From: Micromonospora vinacea
GTDB taxonomy: Bacteria > Actinomycetota > Actinomycetes > Mycobacteriales > Micromonosporaceae
NCBI RefSeq assembly: GCF_015751785.1
Contig: NZ_JADOTY010000001.1
Coordinates: 2,728,001 to 2,792,000, forward strand
DNA: 64,000 nt
Direction of reading: 5' to 3'
Shown: positions 27,771-37,224 of the stretch, one piece after another
How the letters are laid out: the number at the start of each line of letters is the position of its first letter
Position numbering within the stretch: position 1 is the stretch's first letter
Translations under genes and position numbers: made by a program
The notes under the pieces: model-generated
What the model was told of the DNA's origin: nothing
Database searches by the model: none
The model's input: the letters and a program-made list of their open reading frames with translations, nothing else

Positions 27771-29054
27771 ATGAGTAGTGGGTTTGCTGCTGTTGACGTT
27801 ATTCGGGTGAAGCGGGACGGGGGGGTTCTGTCGGACGCGCAGATCGACTGGGTGGTCGACGCGTACACCCGGGGGGTCGTCGCCGACGAGCAGATGTCCG
27901 CGTTGGCGATGGCGATCCTGCTCAACGGCATGACCGGGCCGGAGATCGCCCGGTGGACCGCCGCGATGATCGCCAGTGGTGAGCGGTTGGACCTGTCGGC
28001 GGTACGTCGGCCGACTGTCGACAAGCACTCCACCGGCGGCGTCGGCGACAAGATCACTCTGCCGCTCACCCCGCTGGTGGCGGCGTGTGGCGCCGCCGTA
28101 CCGCAGCTGAGCGGCCGGGGCCTCGGGCACACCGGTGGCACGCTGGACAAGTTGGAGTCCATTCCGGGCTGGCGGGCCACTGTGAGCAACGACGAGTTCA
28201 TCGCCCAGCTGGACGAGGTCGGCGCGGTGATCTGCGCGGCGGGTGCCGGGCTCGCCCCCGCCGACCGCAAGCTGTACGCGTTGCGCGACGTGACGGGCAC
28301 CGTGGAGGCGATCCCGCTGATCGCCAGCTCAATCATGAGCAAGAAGATCGCCGAGGGGACCGGCGCGCTGGTCCTCGACGTCAAGGTCGGCTCGGGCGCC
28401 TTCATGAAGTCCGTCGACCAGGCCCGCGAGTTGGCGCGCACCATGGTGGAGCTGGGCGGTGCGCACGGTGTGCGGACTGTCGCCCTGCTCACCGACATGT
28501 CCACCCCGCTCGGCCTGGCGATCGGCAACGCGGTCGAGGTGACCGAATCGGTCGAGGTGCTGGCCGGTGGTGGACCGGCCGACGTGGTGGAGCTGACCCT
28601 CGCCCTGGCCCGGGAGATGCTCGACGCCGCCGGTCTGCCGGACGCCGACCCGGCGGCGGCGCTGCGCGACGGCCGGGCCATGGACTCCTGGCGGGCGATG
28701 ATCCGGGCGCAGGGCGGCGACCCGGACGCGCCGATGCCGACGGCCGCCGAGGTGGAGGTGGTCCGCGCCGAGCGGGACGGGTACGTCGCGGCCGTCGACG
28801 CGTACGCCATGGGGGTTGCGGCGTGGCGGCTCGGCGCGGGTCGGGCGCGCAAGGAGGACCCGGTCAGCGTGCCGGCCGGTGTGGTGTTGCACAAGCGGCC
28901 GGGTGACGAGGTGCGGGCCGGTGACCCGCTCTACGAGCTGCGGGCCGAGGACGCGACGCGGATTCCGGCAGCGCTGACCGAGGCCGCCGGCGCGGTGCGG
29001 ATCGCGTCGACGGCCCCGGCGGCGACGTCGTTGGTCATCGAACGCATCGGCTGA
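27771..29054 (+). CDS. deoA: Thymidine/pyrimidine-nucleoside phosphorylase
   Basis: The 427-residue enzyme splits thymidine or deoxyuridine with phosphate into base and deoxyribose 1-phosphate. The glycosyltransferase family 3 signature KHSTGGVGDKITLPL is near residue 84, followed by SGRGLGHTGGTLDKLE and IMSKKIAEG, and the C-terminal PYNP domain ends near VIERIG. ATG 27771 (or GTG 27768) is preceded only by a weak AAAGA, and the region from 27740 to 27830 has lower GC than usual. Confidence 0.95.
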   Translation: MSSGFAAVDVIRVKRDGGVLSDAQIDWVVDAYTRGVVADEQMSALAMAILLNGMTGPEIARWTAAMIASGERLDLSAVRRPTVDKHSTGGVGDKITLPLTPLVAACGAAVPQLSGRGLGHTGGTLDKLESIPGWRATVSNDEFIAQLDEVGAVICAAGAGLAPADRKLYALRDVTGTVEAIPLIASSIMSKKIAEGTGALVLDVKVGSGAFMKSVDQARELARTMVELGGAHGVRTVALLTDMSTPLGLAIGNAVEVTESVEVLAGGGPADVVELTLALAREMLDAAGLPDADPAAALRDGRAMDSWRAMIRAQGGDPDAPMPTAAEVEVVRAERDGYVAAVDAYAMGVAAWRLGAGRARKEDPVSVPAGVVLHKRPGDEVRAGDPLYELRAEDATRIPAALTEAAGAVRIASTAPAATSLVIERIG

Positions 29055-29164
29055 CCGATCCGGGGTTGCCCTGGCGTGGTGCCGGTCACCTGGGAGCGCT
29101 ATTGTCGCAGGCCAAGGGGGGACAACCGGCCTTGCGCCGGCGCGAGCAGACAGGAAGATCCGCC

Positions 29165-29845
29165 GTGACCGTTGCTGCCCCCGACCCACGTGAGGTGCGC
29201 GAGGCGAGCCTTGACGAGCTTTCCCGGCTGGGCCTGCCGTTGCCGCCGGCCCAGTTTCCCCTCGTCTGGGAGCCGGGTGACCAGATCGACCTGCGCCCGA
29301 CCGTGGAGATCGAGGCGCGGATCGCGGTGCTGCACCTGATCCTGGCCCGCTGCTTCGGGATGCCCCCGCAGGCGGCGATGAGCTGGCTGCTCGGCTCGCA
29401 CCTCGTCGACATGGTCACCCCGCCGGAGTGGCAGTTCGTGATGGGCGGCAAGGGCGACCACCGGTCGTTCGTGCTGCACCACGACGCGCTCTTCGCGCTG
29501 GCCTGGGTGCTCGGGCTGAGCAAGCAGCTCGACCCGACGTTGGCCGTCGACGAGCGGCTGGTCGAGCGGCTGCCGCACATCGCCGAGGGGGAGACCTTTC
29601 CGCACTGGCGCTCCCGGATCCTCACGGCACCGCAGCACCCGGCCGACGCGGCCGCCCTACTCGACCTGCACTACTGCCTGGACTGGGCGTACCTGGAGAC
29701 CGAGCGCGGCGGCCGGCGTGCGCCGGGCCTGGTCGACGCGAACGCGATCGGGCAGCGGCGGTGGGCGCTGGAGTGGGCGGTGATCCTGCGCGGGCCGTAC
29801 CACGACGAACCGCCCGGTTGGGAAGAGGTCGACCTCTCCACCTGA
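29165..29845 (+). CDS. DUF4272-like protein of unknown function
   Basis: The 226-residue soluble protein resembles the DUF4272 family: an N-terminal ELSRLGLPLPP motif, an EARIAVLHLILARCFG helix, a central WVLGLSKQLDP segment and a C-terminal QRRWALEWAVI helix. The function of the family is unknown. GTG 29165 has AGGAAGA about 8 nt upstream. It ends 2 bp before the convergent rlmA gene. The family assignment is from memory of the motif layout. Confidence 0.65.
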   Translation: MTVAAPDPREVREASLDELSRLGLPLPPAQFPLVWEPGDQIDLRPTVEIEARIAVLHLILARCFGMPPQAAMSWLLGSHLVDMVTPPEWQFVMGGKGDHRSFVLHHDALFALAWVLGLSKQLDPTLAVDERLVERLPHIAEGETFPHWRSRILTAPQHPADAAALLDLHYCLDWAYLETERGGRRAPGLVDANAIGQRRWALEWAVILRGPYHDEPPGWEEVDLST

Positions 29846-29847
29846 GG

Positions 29848-30717
29848 TCAGCGAGGTCGCAGGACGTCGAGTCGGACCGCCATGGTGACCCGGACCGGTT
29901 CGGGCAGCGCGCCCAGCCGGGTGTCGAGGGCGGCGGGGTCGGTGTGCCAGGCGCTGGGGCCCATCCCGACCAGTGTGGCGACCTCCGGCCGGGTCATTGT
30001 CAGCTCCGCCCGGTGCACGGCCGAGCTGGCAGGCGTGAAGTGCCCGCCCAGGCTGCCGGACACCCGGTCGGCCTTGTCCGGGTCGACCCGCAGCAGGCCG
30101 AGGGCGTCCACCAACTCGGCCAGGTGGTCGGTGTCGGGCGTGACCACCAGCAACGTGCCGGCCGGGTCGAGCACCCGGTGGAACTCCGGGCCGTTGCGCG
30201 GGGCGAACACGTTCAGCAGCACGGCGGTCGAGGCGTCCGCGAGCGGCAGCCGCTGCCAGGTGTCGGCGAGCGCGGCGGCGGCCCGGGGATGCGCGCGGGC
30301 CGCGCGGCGCAGCGCCGGCTTGGACACGTCCAGGGCCAGGCCCACGGCGTCCGGCAGCGCCGCCAGCACCGCGCCGAGGTACCGGCCGGTGCCTGCGCCG
30401 GCATCCACCACCAGGGGGTACGCCCCGAAGCCCGACGTCGGCAGCCGACCGACGGCTTCCGTCGCGGCCTCGGAGAGGGCGGCCGAGATGAGGTCGTAGT
30501 GCCCGGCGGCGAGGAAGTCCGCCCGGGCGGCCACCATCTCGGCGCTGTCGCCGACGTGCGGGGCGCGCCCAGCGAGGAGGTTGACGTACCCCTGCCGTGC
30601 GATGTCGAAGCTGTGCCGGCGCGGGCAGCGCAGCGCACTTGTGGTGCCGGCGGTCGCCTCGGCCAGCGGCTCGCCGCAGACCGGGCAGCGCAGCCGGTCG
30701 AGGATGCGGGGGTCCAC
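29848..30717 (-). CDS. 23S rRNA (guanine-N1)-methyltransferase, RlmA type
   Basis: The 289-residue enzyme starts with a zinc-ribbon (LRCPVCGEPL and CPRRHSFD, residues about 9-38) that is diagnostic of RlmA, followed by a SAM-dependent methyltransferase fold with VVDAGAGTGRYLGAVL. RlmA(I) acts on G745, and RlmA(II)/TlrB of Gram-positives acts on G748, which can lower macrolide sensitivity. I place the start at GTG 30717, the only in-frame start near the zinc ribbon. It has no Shine-Dalgarno sequence but lies 1 nt after the stop of a 26-codon upstream reading frame, suggesting coupled translation. Confidence 0.86.
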   Translation of the reverse strand: MDPRILDRLRCPVCGEPLAEATAGTTSALRCPRRHSFDIARQGYVNLLAGRAPHVGDSAEMVAARADFLAAGHYDLISAALSEAATEAVGRLPTSGFGAYPLVVDAGAGTGRYLGAVLAALPDAVGLALDVSKPALRRAARAHPRAAAALADTWQRLPLADASTAVLLNVFAPRNGPEFHRVLDPAGTLLVVTPDTDHLAELVDALGLLRVDPDKADRVSGSLGGHFTPASSAVHRAELTMTRPEVATLVGMGPSAWHTDPAALDTRLGALPEPVRVTMAVRLDVLRPR

Positions 30718-30718
30718 G

Positions 30719-30799
30719 TCAGGCCGCCGGGCCGCGTCGGCGGTGGTGGACCCACCCGCCGGGGTCGTCCCGTTCGTCCAGCCACCGTGGCGCGTCCAT
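30719..30799 (-). CDS. Possible 26-residue leader peptide upstream of rlmA
   Basis: An ATG at 30799 lies 7 nt after a TAGGCT -10 box, the leaderless configuration. It opens a frame of 26 codons (MDAPRWLDERDD... ending GPAA) whose TGA is followed by one base and then the rlmA GTG. It is in a different frame from rlmA. It could be a coupling or attenuation leader, or reflect a frame error in this region. Confidence 0.45.
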   Translation of the reverse strand: MDAPRWLDERDDPGGWVHHRRRGPAA

Positions 30800-30806
30800 A
30801 CGGTCC

Positions 30807-30812
30807 AGCCTA
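30807..30812 (-). promoter_or_regulatory. -10 box (TAGGCT) for the rlmA transcript
   Basis: TAGGCT on the minus strand, 7 nt before the ATG of the 26-codon leader frame. It is back to back with the adenosine deaminase promoter 34 bp away. Confidence 0.5.
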
Positions 30813-30845
30813 GTGGCCTGGCTCGGCGGGCCTGAGCTGGCTGAC

Positions 30846-30851
30846 TAGGGT
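30846..30851 (+). promoter_or_regulatory. Leaderless -10 box (TAGGGT) for adenosine deaminase
   Basis: TAGGGT lies exactly 6 nt before the ATG at 30858, with no ribosome-binding site, predicting a leaderless transcript. Confidence 0.65.
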
Positions 30852-30857
30852 CTGAGC

Positions 30858-31931
30858 ATGGTCGCAACTATCCGGTACGAGGACATCGTCAAGGTCCCGA
30901 AGGCGCTGCTGCACGACCACCTCGACGGCGGGCTGCGGCCGGCGACGATCGTCGACCTGGCCGCCGAGGTGGGCCACGAACTGCCCACCACCGACCCGGA
31001 GGCGCTCGGACGCTGGTTCGCGGACGCGGCGGACTCCGGCTCCCTGGAGCGCTACCTCGAGACGTTCGCGCACACAGTGGCGGTCATGCAGACCGGGCCC
31101 GCGCTGCGTCGGGTGGCCCGCGAGTGCGCGCTGGACCTGGCCGCCGACGGAGTGGTCTACGCCGAGGTGCGCTTCGCCCCCGAGCAGCACCTGGAACGGG
31201 ACCTCAGCCTGGACGAGGTGGTCGAGGCGGTGCTGGCCGGGTTCGCCGAGGGCACCGCCCAGGCGGTCGAGGCGGGCCTGACCATCCGGGTGGGCACCCT
31301 TCTCACCGCGATGCGGCACGCCGCCCGCTCGCAGGAGATCGCCGAGTTGGCCGTGCGGCACCGGGACGCCGGGGTGGTCGGCTTCGACATCGCCGGCGCC
31401 GAGGCGGGCTTCCCGCCCACCCGGCACCTGGACGCCTTCGAGTACCTGCAACGGGAGAACTTCCACTTCACCATCCACGCCGGTGAGGCGTTCGGTCTGC
31501 CGTCGATCTGGCAGGCGATCCAGTGGTGCGGAGCGGACCGGCTCGGCCACGGGGTGCGGATCGTCGACGACATCGCCCCCGACGGCTCGCTCGGCCGGCT
31601 GGCCGCGTACGTCCGGGACAAGCGGATCCCCCTGGAGCTGTGCCCCTCGTCGAACGTGCAGACCGGCGCGGTGGCCTCGATCGCGGACCACCCGATCGGC
31701 CTGCTGCGGGACCTGCGCTTCCGGGCCACCGTCAACACCGACAACCGGCTGATGAGCGGCACCTCGATGTCGCGGGAGATGTCGCTGCTGGTGGAGACGT
31801 TCGGCTACGGCTGGAAGGAGTTGCAGTGGTTCACCATCAACGCGATGAAGAGCGCCTTCATCCCGTTCGACGAGCGGCTGCGGATCATCGATGAGGTGAT
31901 CAAGCCGGCGTACGCGAAGTTGCTGGCCTGA
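30858..31931 (+). CDS. add: Adenosine deaminase
   Basis: The 357-residue TIM-barrel amidohydrolase deaminates adenosine and deoxyadenosine to inosine. The metal-binding HDHLDGG motif lies near residue 17, HAGEAFG supplies the central His and Glu, and STxxS-like [11 protein letters not shown] and [11 protein letters not shown] carry the final metal-binding Asp. Length and motifs are complete. Start at ATG 30858 follows a leaderless -10 box. Its stop is 2 bp from the convergent uridine kinase gene. Confidence 0.95.
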   Translation: MVATIRYEDIVKVPKALLHDHLDGGLRPATIVDLAAEVGHELPTTDPEALGRWFADAADSGSLERYLETFAHTVAVMQTGPALRRVARECALDLAADGVVYAEVRFAPEQHLERDLSLDEVVEAVLAGFAEGTAQAVEAGLTIRVGTLLTAMRHAARSQEIAELAVRHRDAGVVGFDIAGAEAGFPPTRHLDAFEYLQRENFHFTIHAGEAFGLPSIWQAIQWCGADRLGHGVRIVDDIAPDGSLGRLAAYVRDKRIPLELCPSSNVQTGAVASIADHPIGLLRDLRFRATVNTDNRLMSGTSMSREMSLLVETFGYGWKELQWFTINAMKSAFIPFDERLRIIDEVIKPAYAKLLA

Positions 31932-31933
31932 GT

Positions 31934-32536
31934 TCAGCCATGCGGGTGGCCGGCGAGCAGGCCGGCCACCCGGCGCAGCACCTCCCGGGCTCGGGCCGCC
32001 TCCGCGCCCAGGCCCATCTGCCGGCGCAGCACGGCCGGCTCGGCCCGCAGCAACGCCACCCCGCGCCGAACCAGCACCCGGGGTGCCTTGCGCTGCTCGG
32101 ACAGGTCACGGGCGAGTCGACGCAGGAAGGTCGCCCCACGCGGGCGGCGCAGCGCGTACGCCCCGGCGAGCAGGCCACGGCGACGGCACTCCTCGACGAT
32201 CTCGGCGGCGAAGATCCCTTCGGCCACGAAAAGTGGCGATCCGGCGACATCAAATGGCCGGGTGGCCACCCGTCGATCGGCGCCGATCGCATAAACCGGC
32301 ACATCGGCTCGACCCTCGCGGGCAAGTCGGGCAATGATTTCCACCGCACTGGAGGCGTCCCAGGACTGCGGCGATTCCCAATCCACCTGGCCGTTTCGTC
32401 GGGGCAACGTAGGGTCATCGCCGTCTTTGTAGAAGTCGTCCAAGCAGAGCACCGGCAAGCCGGTTTGCTGCGCTATGTACGACTTTCCGGACCCCGATGG
32501 GCCGGCCAGTAGGACAACACGGTGCGGATGTTTCAT
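31934..32536 (-). CDS. udk: Uridine kinase family protein
   Basis: The 200-residue P-loop kinase has Walker A GPSGSGKS near residue 12 and the uridine kinase motif LDDFYKDGDDPTLP near residue 31, followed by DWESPQSWD. It would phosphorylate uridine and cytidine to UMP and CMP, fitting the surrounding salvage genes. It is a little short for Udk and the C-terminal third is unusually Arg-rich (RRPRGATFLRRLARDL), so a related nucleoside kinase is possible. ATG 32536 is preceded by GAAGG close to the start and an unusually AT-rich upstream stretch. Confidence 0.85.
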   Translation of the reverse strand: MKHPHRVVLLAGPSGSGKSYIAQQTGLPVLCLDDFYKDGDDPTLPRRNGQVDWESPQSWDASSAVEIIARLAREGRADVPVYAIGADRRVATRPFDVAGSPLFVAEGIFAAEIVEECRRRGLLAGAYALRRPRGATFLRRLARDLSEQRKAPRVLVRRGVALLRAEPAVLRRQMGLGAEAARAREVLRRVAGLLAGHPHG

Positions 32537-32681
32537 TACCTTCAGTTACTCCGGCCAGACAGACTGCTATCAAATCGCATCAACATCTCATCACACCTTC
32601 GGTCGGGGACAACCTGGGCTTTCTTCTTGTCGACCGGCGTGATGGAATCTCGGGGGTCCGACCCGCCGGGTCGGTCGCTGG

Positions 32682-32700
32682 GCGTTGCCCGGGGCAACGC
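32682..32700. promoter_or_regulatory. Inverted repeat GCGTTGCC-CGG-GGCAACGC before the conservon
   Basis: Perfect 8-bp arms separated by 3 nt, ending 29 bp before the CvnA GTG. It may be a regulator-binding site or a hairpin in the leader. A second weaker inverted repeat, GTCCGACCCGCCGGGTCGG, lies just upstream at about 32656-32674. Confidence 0.4.
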
Positions 32701-32729
32701 GTTCAAGCTGTAATCGCGAGGGCGGTGAC

Positions 32730-35700
32730 GTGAGCAAACGGCCAAAGACGGCGGGCTCCTTCCTGTCGCGGCTGCGCCGGCCGGCCAGCCGGCTCCGGGA
32801 CATGCCGATCTGGTCCAAGCTCGGTCTCATCATGATCGTGCCGACCATCGCCACGGTCGTGGTGGGCACCAGTGGTCTCATCGACCACGTGGAGACGCTC
32901 AACAATGCCAACCGAGCTGGCGACCTGGCGAATCTGTCGAGCTATTCGGGTGACCTGGTCGACAGCCTGCAGGACGAGCGGACCGCCGCCGTGCTGCTGC
33001 TGGGCGCGGACGGGACGCAGCCGACGGCGCAGTACCAGGAGGCATACAACCGGGTGAACTCCCGGGTGGACCAGGATGCGATCCCCTACCGGCAGCAGCG
33101 GACCGAGATCGAGGACCTGCCGAGCAGCCTGGAAGGGCTGCTGGACAGCATCGACCAGAACCTCCAGGACCTGTCGGGCGTCCGCAGCCAGGTGTTCAAC
33201 GGGAAGCTCGCGCTCACCGAGACCGTGCAGGCGTACGAGGGTCTGATCAGTGACCTGCTCGCCATCCGCGACTCGTCCACGCAGCTCGCCGGTGACAACC
33301 AACTCAGCGACCGGATGCGCGCCGCTGCGGCTGTCGCCCGGGAGAAGGAGTTCCTCGCCGTACGCCGGGTCGTGGTGCACCGCGCGCTGGGCGTGAAGGG
33401 CGGACAACGCCTGACCCCGGCACTGCGCAGGGACTACGTCGCCAGCGACACCGGCCAGCAGCAGGCCCTGCAGAGCTTCAAGGCCGTCGCCACCCCGGAC
33501 GACGCGAAGTTCCACGACCAGACGGTCGCGGGCGGCGACCGCCGGCAGGCACAGAACTACACCGGCTGGATCGACGGCAACACCACCGGCAACATGCGCG
33601 GTGCGCCGTTCGGCCCGGACCAGTGGGAAGCCGCCATGACGGCCAACGCCAAGCTGATCCGCACCGTCGAGCGGAAGCTCGACAGTGAAGTGGTCAACCA
33701 GGCCGACACCCTCCGCTCGGACGTCCAGCGCCAGGTCTTCCTGGAGACCGGCCTGCTGCTCAGCATGCTGCTGCTGGCCATCCTCTTCGCGTACCTGGTG
33801 GCCCGCTCGATGGCCCGCTCGCTCCGTGAGCTGCGGCAGGGCGCGCTCTCCGTGGCCCAGTACGGCCTGCCACAGGCGGTGGCCCGACTGCGCGACCCGC
33901 AGGTCGTCGGGCAGCTCTCCCCGGTGCAGCTGGCCAACCAGATCGCCGAACCGCTGCCGGTGCGCAGCAAGGACGAGTTCGGCCAGGTGACCGAGGCGTT
34001 CAACGCCGTCCACCTGGAGGCCGTCCGCACGGCCGCCGAGCAGGCGGCACTGCGTGCCTCCGTCGCGACCATGTTCGTCAACCTGGCCCGCCGTTCGCAG
34101 ATCCTGGTCGACCGCCTCATCGGGCACCTCGACCGGTTGGAGCGCGGCGAAGAGGACCCGGACCGGCTGGCCGAGCTGTTCCAGCTCGACCACCTGGCCA
34201 CCCGGATGCGCCGTAACGACGAGAACCTGCTGGTGCTCGCCGGTGCCGACTCCACCCGTGTGCAGCGCGAGCCGGCCGCTCTCATCGACGTGCTGCGCGC
34301 CGCGCAGTCCGAGGTCGAGCACTACACCCGGATCGAGTTCGGGGTCATCGACCGCGACATCGAGGTCGCCGCGCACGCGGTCAACGACCTGGTGCACCTC
34401 GTCGCGGAGCTGTTCGACAACGCCACAGCGTTCTCCCCGCCCGACTCGCAGGTCATGGTCGAGGCCCGCCGGGTCGGTGACCGTTCCTCGCTGTACGTCG
34501 AGGACCGTGGCATCGGCATCAGCGCCGAGCAGCTGCACGACCTCAACGAGCGGCTCGCGACGCCGCCGCAGGTCGATGTGGCCGTGTCCCGGATGATGGG
34601 CCTGGTCGTGGTCGCCCGGCTGGCGTCCCGGCACGGTGTCCGGGTCGAGCTGCGCCCCGGCAGCGACCGCGGCACTGTCGCCGAAGTGAGCCTGCCCACC
34701 TCGGTGCTGGTGCCCCGGGCACTGTCCGGTCGGGTGCAGCAGCCTCCGGCGCTGCCGGCGGCCGGTGCTCCCCAGTTCGGTGGTCCGCAGTCCGGTGGGC
34801 CCGCGCCGGTCTTCGGCGCGCTGCCCGCACTGGGCAACGGCCCCCGCCCGAGCGAGTCCGGCAACCAGGTCACCCTGGGCGGTCGTCCGTTCGACCCCGC
34901 TTCGCGCAACGGTGCCAGCACCCCCGCCAACGGTGGTGCCTACCGCTCGATGCCGGCCTGGTCCGACCTGACCGGCGCGGCCGGGACGAACGGCGTCAAC
35001 GGCGGCGACGGGTTCACCCCCCGGTCGGCCAACGGCCCGGGAACCGACCCGCTGCCGCAGCGCCGGGCCGGGGACGAGACCCCGACCACCGGCCAGCAGC
35101 CGTCCATCCCGCGTCAGCTGCCGAGCAGCCCTGAGGCGCACCCGTACTCGGCGCCGCCGGTCTCCGCGCAGCCCTACTCCGGTGCGCCGGTCTCCGCCTC
35201 GCCGGCCTCCGGCCAGCCCTACTCGGGTCATCCCTACTCGGGTGCCCCGTACGGCGGCGCGCCGGTCTCCGCAGCCCCGGCCTCCGGGCAGCCGTACGCC
35301 GGTCCGCCGGTGTCGGCGTCGCCGGTCTCGGCCTCGCCGGCGTCCGGGCAGCCGTACTCGGGCCAGCCGTACTCGGCACCGCCCGCGTCCAGCCAGTCGT
35401 TCAGCGGGTTCGCGCCCCGGTCCGCCCCGCCCGCACAGGCAGCCAGCGCTCCGGCGCCGCCGGCCTGGCCGCCAGTGCCGGGCAGCGACCGGGACACTGC
35501 CACCCCGCCGGTGCCCGAGCGGCTCGCCGCCGCGCTGGACATGACGACGGAGTTGCCGCGGGTGCCGCGCCCCGGCGAGCAGCCGGCCGCGGCCCAACCT
35601 CCGGCACCAGCGCCGACCCCGGCAGCAGCGCCGGCTCCGGCCCCGCAGACTCGGCCGACGCCGCAGCAGCCGCAGGCGCAGAACCGTCAGCGGTACGCGG

Positions 35701-36347
35701 ACGAGACGATGGAGCTGCCGATCTTCCGGGAGCTCGAGTCGGCCTGGTTCCGTACCCGTCGCCCGGGCTCCGAGGAGACCGCGGCCGGCGGCCAGCCAGC
35801 GACGAACGGCGACTCCGCGACCCAGCAGTTCGCCACGGTCGAGGCCAGCGGTCGGGCAGTCCACAAGACACCACCCGGGACGACAGGTAACACACCGATG
35901 GCAGACACTCCGACGGTCGGAGGAGCGCCGCGGAACAACGGCTCCACAGCGAACGAGGGCAGCCGCCCCAGCCTCGCCGAGAGCCTGCCGAACCGCCGGC
36001 CCCAACCGCAGAGCAACGGCTGGCAGACCGCTGCCGACGACGGCTGGCGTGCTGCCTCCGCGGCGGCCGGTGCGGTGCCGGTGAACGAGACCACCACTAC
36101 CGGTCTGCCGAAACGCAAGCCGATGGCGCAGTTGGTGCCCGGTGCGGTGGAGAAGCCCACCACCTCGGTCCAGCGGCGCTCCCCGGAGGCGGTTCGTGGC
36201 CTGCTCTCCGCCTACCACCGGGGCGTGCAGCGAGGGCGTAGCACCTCGGACACCCCGACCAGCCCGGAGGCGACTCCGGGAGGGCAATCCTCGCAGTCTG
36301 GCTCAGGCCCGGTGGCCGGGAGCGGGCAGAAGGAGCAAGAAGGATGA
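32730..36347 (+). CDS. cvnA: Conservon sensor kinase-like protein CvnA (nitrate/nitrite-sensor domain)
   Basis: The 1205-residue membrane protein has helices at about 30-50 and 338-358 flanking an external NIT-like domain, a HAMP-like linker, a DHp-like segment ([20 protein letters not shown], 484-503) and a HATPase domain with N-box [10 protein letters not shown] and G1 DRGIGIS. No textbook H-box is seen. Residues 665-1000 are a low-complexity tail with repeated SGQPYSG and PVSA units. The C-terminal 200 residues hold conserved motifs (SAWF at 1004, GLPKR at 1125, LVPG at 1135, YHRGVQRGR at 1162). GTG 32730 is chosen; the GAGGGCGGTGAC before it is a fair ribosome-binding site. It overlaps cvnB by 4 nt. 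Confidence 0.9.
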   Translation: MSKRPKTAGSFLSRLRRPASRLRDMPIWSKLGLIMIVPTIATVVVGTSGLIDHVETLNNANRAGDLANLSSYSGDLVDSLQDERTAAVLLLGADGTQPTAQYQEAYNRVNSRVDQDAIPYRQQRTEIEDLPSSLEGLLDSIDQNLQDLSGVRSQVFNGKLALTETVQAYEGLISDLLAIRDSSTQLAGDNQLSDRMRAAAAVAREKEFLAVRRVVVHRALGVKGGQRLTPALRRDYVASDTGQQQALQSFKAVATPDDAKFHDQTVAGGDRRQAQNYTGWIDGNTTGNMRGAPFGPDQWEAAMTANAKLIRTVERKLDSEVVNQADTLRSDVQRQVFLETGLLLSMLLLAILFAYLVARSMARSLRELRQGALSVAQYGLPQAVARLRDPQVVGQLSPVQLANQIAEPLPVRSKDEFGQVTEAFNAVHLEAVRTAAEQAALRASVATMFVNLARRSQILVDRLIGHLDRLERGEEDPDRLAELFQLDHLATRMRRNDENLLVLAGADSTRVQREPAALIDVLRAAQSEVEHYTRIEFGVIDRDIEVAAHAVNDLVHLVAELFDNATAFSPPDSQVMVEARRVGDRSSLYVEDRGIGISAEQLHDLNERLATPPQVDVAVSRMMGLVVVARLASRHGVRVELRPGSDRGTVAEVSLPTSVLVPRALSGRVQQPPALPAAGAPQFGGPQSGGPAPVFGALPALGNGPRPSESGNQVTLGGRPFDPASRNGASTPANGGAYRSMPAWSDLTGAAGTNGVNGGDGFTPRSANGPGTDPLPQRRAGDETPTTGQQPSIPRQLPSSPEAHPYSAPPVSAQPYSGAPVSASPASGQPYSGHPYSGAPYGGAPVSAAPASGQPYAGPPVSASPVSASPASGQPYSGQPYSAPPASSQSFSGFAPRSAPPAQAASAPAPPAWPPVPGSDRDTATPPVPERLAAALDMTTELPRVPRPGEQPAAAQPPAPAPTPAAAPAPAPQTRPTPQQPQAQNRQRYADETMELPIFRELESAWFRTRRPGSEETAAGGQPATNGDSATQQFATVEASGRAVHKTPPGTTGNTPMADTPTVGGAPRNNGSTANEGSRPSLAESLPNRRPQPQSNGWQTAADDGWRAASAAAGAVPVNETTTTGLPKRKPMAQLVPGAVEKPTTSVQRRSPEAVRGLLSAYHRGVQRGRSTSDTPTSPEATPGGQSSQSGSGPVAGSGQKEQEG

Positions 36348-36748
36348 CAACTACGCAGGATCTTGGTTGGCTGCTGGCCAACTTCGCCGACCGGGTGCCC
36401 GGCGTCGCGCACGCGGTCGCCGTATCGGCGGACGGCCTACTCCTCGCGTCGTCACGGGATCTGCCGCGCGACCGGGCAGATCAGCTCGCCGCGATCTCGT
36501 CGGGTCTGGTCAGCCTGACCCAGGGGGCAGCACGCTGCTTCGAGGGAGGCGCGGTGTTGCAGACCGTCGTGGAGATGGACAATGGCTTCCTGTTCCTGAT
36601 GTCCATCTCGGACGGCTCGTCCTTCGCCGTGCTGGCAGCCCGCAGCTCCGACGTGGGCCAGGTTGGCTACGAGATGGCGCTGCTGGTCGACCGGGTGGGC
36701 GACGCACTGACCCCGCAGCCGCGCGCGGCTGCGGGCATGCTGGGCTGA
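36344..36748 (+). CDS. cvnB: Roadblock/LC7 domain protein CvnB
   Basis: The 134-residue protein is a single roadblock/LC7 domain ([20 protein letters not shown] start, then [20 protein letters not shown]). Such proteins regulate small Ras-like GTPases and, in conservons, form a membrane complex with CvnA, C and D. It overlaps cvnA by 4 nt. About 100 bp separate it from cvnC. Confidence 0.95.
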   Translation: MTTTQDLGWLLANFADRVPGVAHAVAVSADGLLLASSRDLPRDRADQLAAISSGLVSLTQGAARCFEGGAVLQTVVEMDNGFLFLMSISDGSSFAVLAARSSDVGQVGYEMALLVDRVGDALTPQPRAAAGMLG

Positions 36749-36846
36749 CGTTTCGCCGATCGTGAGGTCGGCACGACTGCAACAACGACAACGACGGGTT
36801 TCACCGGTGGGAGCCGGTAACGGGTGCGAAGGAGGTGAGCGGCGAG

Positions 36847-37224
36847 ATGGCCGATCGTGACGAACCAACCGGAGCGTTGGTCCGTCCATACGCCGTGACC
36901 CGTGGTCGCACCCGTCCCCGGCTCGACATCGCGCTGGAGGCGCTCGTCGAGACGACGGTGCGCGGCCGGGCCGCTGCCAATGGCAACGGCGGCCAGGGCC
37001 GCGAACACCAGTACATCGCCGCGCTGTGTGACGGACGCGTGCAATCGCTCGCGGAGATCGCGGCGCGGATGCAGCTCCCGCTCGGTGTGGCCCGGGTGCT
37101 CATCGCCGACATGGCGACGGACGGCCTGGTCGCGGTCCACGAGCCGACCATTTTGGACGACTCCGACGACGCGGTGGGCACTGAACTGCTGGAGAGGGTG
37201 CTGAGTGGACTTCGCAGGCTCTGA
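36847..37224 (+). CDS. cvnC: DUF742 protein CvnC
   Basis: The 125-residue protein is a DUF742 member: LVRPYAVTRGRTRP near the N-terminus, a winged-helix-like core (SLAEIAARMQLPLGVARVLIADMATDGLVAVH) and a terminal LLERVLSGLRRL helix. ATG 36847 is preceded by AAGGAGG 11 nt upstream; GTG 36835 overlaps that sequence and is less likely. Its 3' end overlaps cvnD by 20 nt. Confidence 0.94.
   Translation: MADRDEPTGALVRPYAVTRGRTRPRLDIALEALVETTVRGRAAANGNGGQGREHQYIAALCDGRVQSLAEIAARMQLPLGVARVLIADMATDGLVAVHEPTILDDSDDAVGTELLERVLSGLRRL

Noticed and set aside
35130-35420. Repeated Ser/Gly/Gln/Pro/Tyr codons in cvnA, considered as a DNA repeat or array
   Set aside because: The repeats are imperfect and in frame, encoding a disordered tail (SGQPYSG and PVSA units) typical of this kinase type.
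32703-36287. A 1194-codon open frame antisense to the CvnA gene
   Set aside because: It is a mirror of GC-rich codon structure in cvnA. The translation is low-complexity Arg/Gly/His-rich without domains, while the sense protein has clear NIT and HATPase features.
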